6,897 nt of DNA from Pseudomonadota bacterium (lineage in GTDB: Bacteria > Desulfobacterota > Desulfovibrionia > Desulfovibrionales > Desulfovibrionaceae): positions 1 through 6,897 of the forward strand of contig JAFABC010000147.1 in assembly GCA_023426275.1 (NCBI GenBank). Direction: 5' to 3'. Below, in pieces: positions 5,279 to 6,897 of this stretch. How positions within the stretch are numbered: the stretch's first letter is position 1; every line of letters starts with the position of its first letter. Made by a program: the position numbers and the translations under genes. Under the pieces are notes generated by a model. It worked only from the letters and a program-made list of their open reading frames with translations. It had not been told where the DNA came from and did not search any database.

Positions 5279-5737
5279 ATGATGTCCGATGATGTCTCGC
5301 AGGTGGCGGCCGAGTTGTTTGCGTCCGGCTACAACTGCGCCCAATCCGTCCTGATGGCCTTGAGTGGTCCCCTGGGCCTCGACGCGCAGACCGCCGCCCG
5401 TCTGGCCACGGGCTTTGGCATGGGCATGGCCCGGGGTGGGGTGTGCGGGGCCGTGTCCGGTGCGGTGATGGCCCTGGGGCTCGCCGGCGGAGGCGGGGGG
5501 AAGGACGGAATGGCGGCCAAGGTGGCGACCTATGCCCGGGCCCGGACATTGTACGCGCGGTTTGCCGAACGCCATGGTTCGATTTCGTGCCGCCAGCTCA
5601 TCGGGCTTGATCTGGCGACGCCGGAAGGGCTCGGACAGGCCCGGGAGGAACGCCGCTTCGAGATGGTCTGTCTGCCCCTCGTGCGCGATGCGGTGCGACT
5701 CGCCCGGGAGATCGCGGCCGATCAGGAACCTGTCTAG
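5279..5737 (+). CDS. C_GCAxxG_C_C family redox-type protein
   Basis: A 152-aa cytoplasmic protein of the C_GCAxxG_C_C family (putative redox-active protein, PF09719), a poorly characterised group common in anaerobes. Its four family cysteines are all seen: Cys20 in GYNCAQSV, Cys56 in GGVCGAVSGA, Cys104 in SISCRQLIG and Cys131 in MVCLPLV. The middle is glycine-rich (GxGMGMARGG, LAGGGGGKDG) and helical. They may bind a metal or cycle a disulfide; the family function is unproven. GGGAG (5269-5273) serves either ATG 5279 (5 nt) or ATG 5282 (8 nt); the former is used. It lies beyond the feoA terminator, so it needs its own promoter. TTGCGC (5201-5206) with TACAGG (5224-5229), 17 bp apart, is a weak candidate. 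Confidence 0.88.
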   Translation: MMSDDVSQVAAELFASGYNCAQSVLMALSGPLGLDAQTAARLATGFGMGMARGGVCGAVSGAVMALGLAGGGGGKDGMAAKVATYARARTLYARFAERHGSISCRQLIGLDLATPEGLGQAREERRFEMVCLPLVRDAVRLAREIAADQEPV

Positions 5738-5758
5738 GCCGGCAGGCTGGTCAGGAGA

Positions 5759-5786
5759 CATCCCCCGGTGCTAGGCTTGGGGGATG
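5759..5786 (+). promoter_or_regulatory. Inverted repeat covering the start codon of the DUF1566 gene
   Basis: CATCCCCC (5759-5766) pairs perfectly with GGGGGATG (5779-5786) across a 12-nt loop. The ATG at 5784-5786 is the only upstream-most start possible for the next gene, because an in-frame TAG sits at 5772. In RNA the stem would hide the start codon. An AGGAG (5753-5757) lies just before the stem, 26 nt from the ATG, and would approach it if the hairpin stays folded. No T run follows, so it is not a standard terminator. Function is inferred. Confidence 0.4.
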
Positions 5787-6803
5787 ACGCAATCTCCATG
5801 CTCCGTATCGGCCGTGTCGCCCACCGGGCAAACGCGTTGTTATGATGCGGTCGGTCGGGAAATTCCCTGTCCGGACAGCGGACAGGACGCGGCTGTTGCC
5901 AAGTGCCCCGGGGCGGCGGATCGGTTCGTTTCCGCCGGGCCGGGGCTCGTCCGGGATCGGGCCACCGGGCTTGTCTGGCCCGTCGACGCCGGTATCGGCG
6001 GTTTCCCCATGCCCTGGCAAGACGCCCTGCGTCTGACGGCCCGGCTGGCCGCCGAAGGCCACCTGGGCCGGGTGGATTGGCGGCTTCCCAACCGCCGCGA
6101 ACTGCGCAGTCTCGTTTCCTACGGTGCGGCCCGTCCGGCCCTGCCCGGGGGGCATCCCTTCCAAAATGTGTTTTCCGGCTGGCACTGGAGCGCGACCACG
6201 GCCGCGCCGGCCACGGCCTATGCCTGGTACGTGCACCTGGAAGGGGGCCGGATGTTTTATGGAAAAAAGGATCAGGATTGCCTGTGCTGGCCCGTGGCCG
6301 GGACCTGCCTGCTGCCCCGGACCGGGCAGACGCGGTGCTTTGATGCGGCCGGGCAACCGATCGCCTGTCCGGGCACGGGCCAGGACGGGGAGCTGCGTTC
6401 GGGGCGTCCCTGGCCATCGCCGCGTTTTCACCAGGATGGCACAGGGGTGCTCGATCGCCTGACCGGCTTGCGCTGGGCCGCCCGCGCCGATGTTGCCGGC
6501 GGCCTCGTCGACTGGTCGGAGGCCCTGGCCGCGGCCCGGACATTTCAGGGCGGTGGTTGGCGGCTGCCCACGATCAACGAACTGGAAACGCTGGTGGACG
6601 CGGATCACGCCTTTCCGGCGCTGCCGGCCGGTCATCCCTTCACCGCCGTGGGTGAGGCCTATTGGTCATCCACCACCAGCGCCTTCGATCCGGCCTGGGC
6701 CCACGCCCTGTATCTGCACAAGGGAGCCGTGGGCGTCGGCATCAAGACCGCGTCCGAGTTTTTGGTCTGGCCGGTCAGCGGGCCAGGGGAGGGCGCGGGC
6801 TGA
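5784..6803 (+). CDS. Tandem DUF1566 (Lcl C-terminal, C-type-lectin-like) protein
   Basis: A 339-aa protein made of two DUF1566 units. Unit 1 (about 13-171) and unit 2 (about 179-331) each begin TGQTRC(Y/F)DA followed by a CPxxGQD motif. Each then has a TGLxW strand, DWRLPNRRELRSL or GGWRLPTINELETL, the PAGHPF-like PxGHPF turn, a WSATT or YWSSTT motif and a closing WPV. The domain has a C-type-lectin/formylglycine-generating-enzyme-like fold and is often found in surface or extracellular proteins. No signal peptide is seen, and an in-frame stop 12 nt upstream rules out an N-terminal extension. Either it is cytoplasmic or exported by another route. Nine cysteines cluster near the unit starts and the junction. 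It probably follows the C_GCAxxG_C_C gene in one transcript (46-bp gap). Ligand unknown. Confidence 0.85.
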   Translation: MTQSPCSVSAVSPTGQTRCYDAVGREIPCPDSGQDAAVAKCPGAADRFVSAGPGLVRDRATGLVWPVDAGIGGFPMPWQDALRLTARLAAEGHLGRVDWRLPNRRELRSLVSYGAARPALPGGHPFQNVFSGWHWSATTAAPATAYAWYVHLEGGRMFYGKKDQDCLCWPVAGTCLLPRTGQTRCFDAAGQPIACPGTGQDGELRSGRPWPSPRFHQDGTGVLDRLTGLRWAARADVAGGLVDWSEALAAARTFQGGGWRLPTINELETLVDADHAFPALPAGHPFTAVGEAYWSSTTSAFDPAWAHALYLHKGAVGVGIKTASEFLVWPVSGPGEGAG

Positions 6804-6820
6804 AGACGCCTCCGGCGGCC
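6802..6820 (+). repeat. Extragenic 19-nt motif after the DUF1566 gene
   Basis: GAAGACGCCTCCGGCGGCC begins within the stop codon of the DUF1566 gene. It is the second copy of the motif at 1-19 on the other strand, differing at one base. It runs straight into the hairpin at 6819-6840. Confidence 0.5.
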
Positions 6821-6840
6821 GGGGGCATGATGCCCCCCGG
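6819..6840 (+). terminator. GC-rich hairpin after the DUF1566 gene
   Basis: CCGGGGG (6819-6825) pairs with CCCCCCGG (6833-6840) with one bulged C; the loop CATGATG could close further by CAT/ATG pairing. No T tract follows, so it is at best a factor-aided terminator or mRNA-end stabiliser, probably part of the repeat element starting at 6802. The remaining bases to 6897 show no gene that I can support. Confidence 0.45.
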
Positions 6841-6897
6841 TCCCCCTCGATAGGGACTTCTGCTGCGGCGCGAAGCGACGCTGGCGCACCTTGGTGG

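Noticed and set aside
5751..6635. Minus-strand open frame of 294 codons
   Set aside because: Shadow of the DUF1566 gene, whose two repeated units are clearly coding on the plus strand.

Overview
The window is GC-rich chromosomal DNA, with AT-rich stretches confined to a few control regions. It most likely comes from a sulfate-reducing deltaproteobacterium of the Desulfovibrio group. This rests on established knowledge of the gene set: a TunR-type metal-oxyanion regulator built from a XerC/D-like tyrosine recombinase fused to Mop domains, tandem FeoA proteins behind a Fur-type box, and a four-cysteine C_GCAxxG_C_C protein. No genus is assigned.

Left third (about 1-4400): a molybdate/tungstate uptake and control unit. 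The regulator (24-1205, minus) diverges from a tightly packed plus-strand operon: an alpha/beta hydrolase (1500-2210), modC ATPase (2214-2957), modA binding protein (2986-3705) and modB permease (3709-4398). The roughly 290 bp between the divergent genes is AT-rich. It holds three copies of one inverted-repeat design, TCACGA-N12-(n)CGTG(n), starting at 1259, 1339 and 1389. These are proposed as regulator sites: one by the regulator's own start region and two in front of the operon. The TunR family is already described as activating mod genes and responding to tungstate, so the core circuit is not new. Less ordinary details are the internal Shine-Dalgarno plus ATG that could release the two Mop domains alone (ModG-like), the hydrolase at the head of the operon, a ModC without a Mop sensor domain, a divergent ModA anion pocket, and modA and modB separated in one frame by a single amber stop and one sense codon.

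Middle (about 4400-5190): a palindromic Fur-type box overlapping a TTGACA -35 hexamer precedes two feoA genes (4482-4733 and 4880-5131), followed by a strong intrinsic terminator. No feoB lies in the window, and the terminator argues against one in the same transcript. The first FeoA has six cysteines, the second none.

Right third (about 5190-6897): a C_GCAxxG_C_C redox-type protein (5279-5737), then a tandem DUF1566 (C-type-lectin-like) protein (5784-6803). The start codon of the latter lies inside a perfect 8-bp inverted repeat. The outermost genes at both window ends are each followed, a few bases past the stop, by the same 19-nt motif (one mismatch), which looks like an extragenic repeat. 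No tRNA, rRNA, CRISPR array or insertion sequence was seen.
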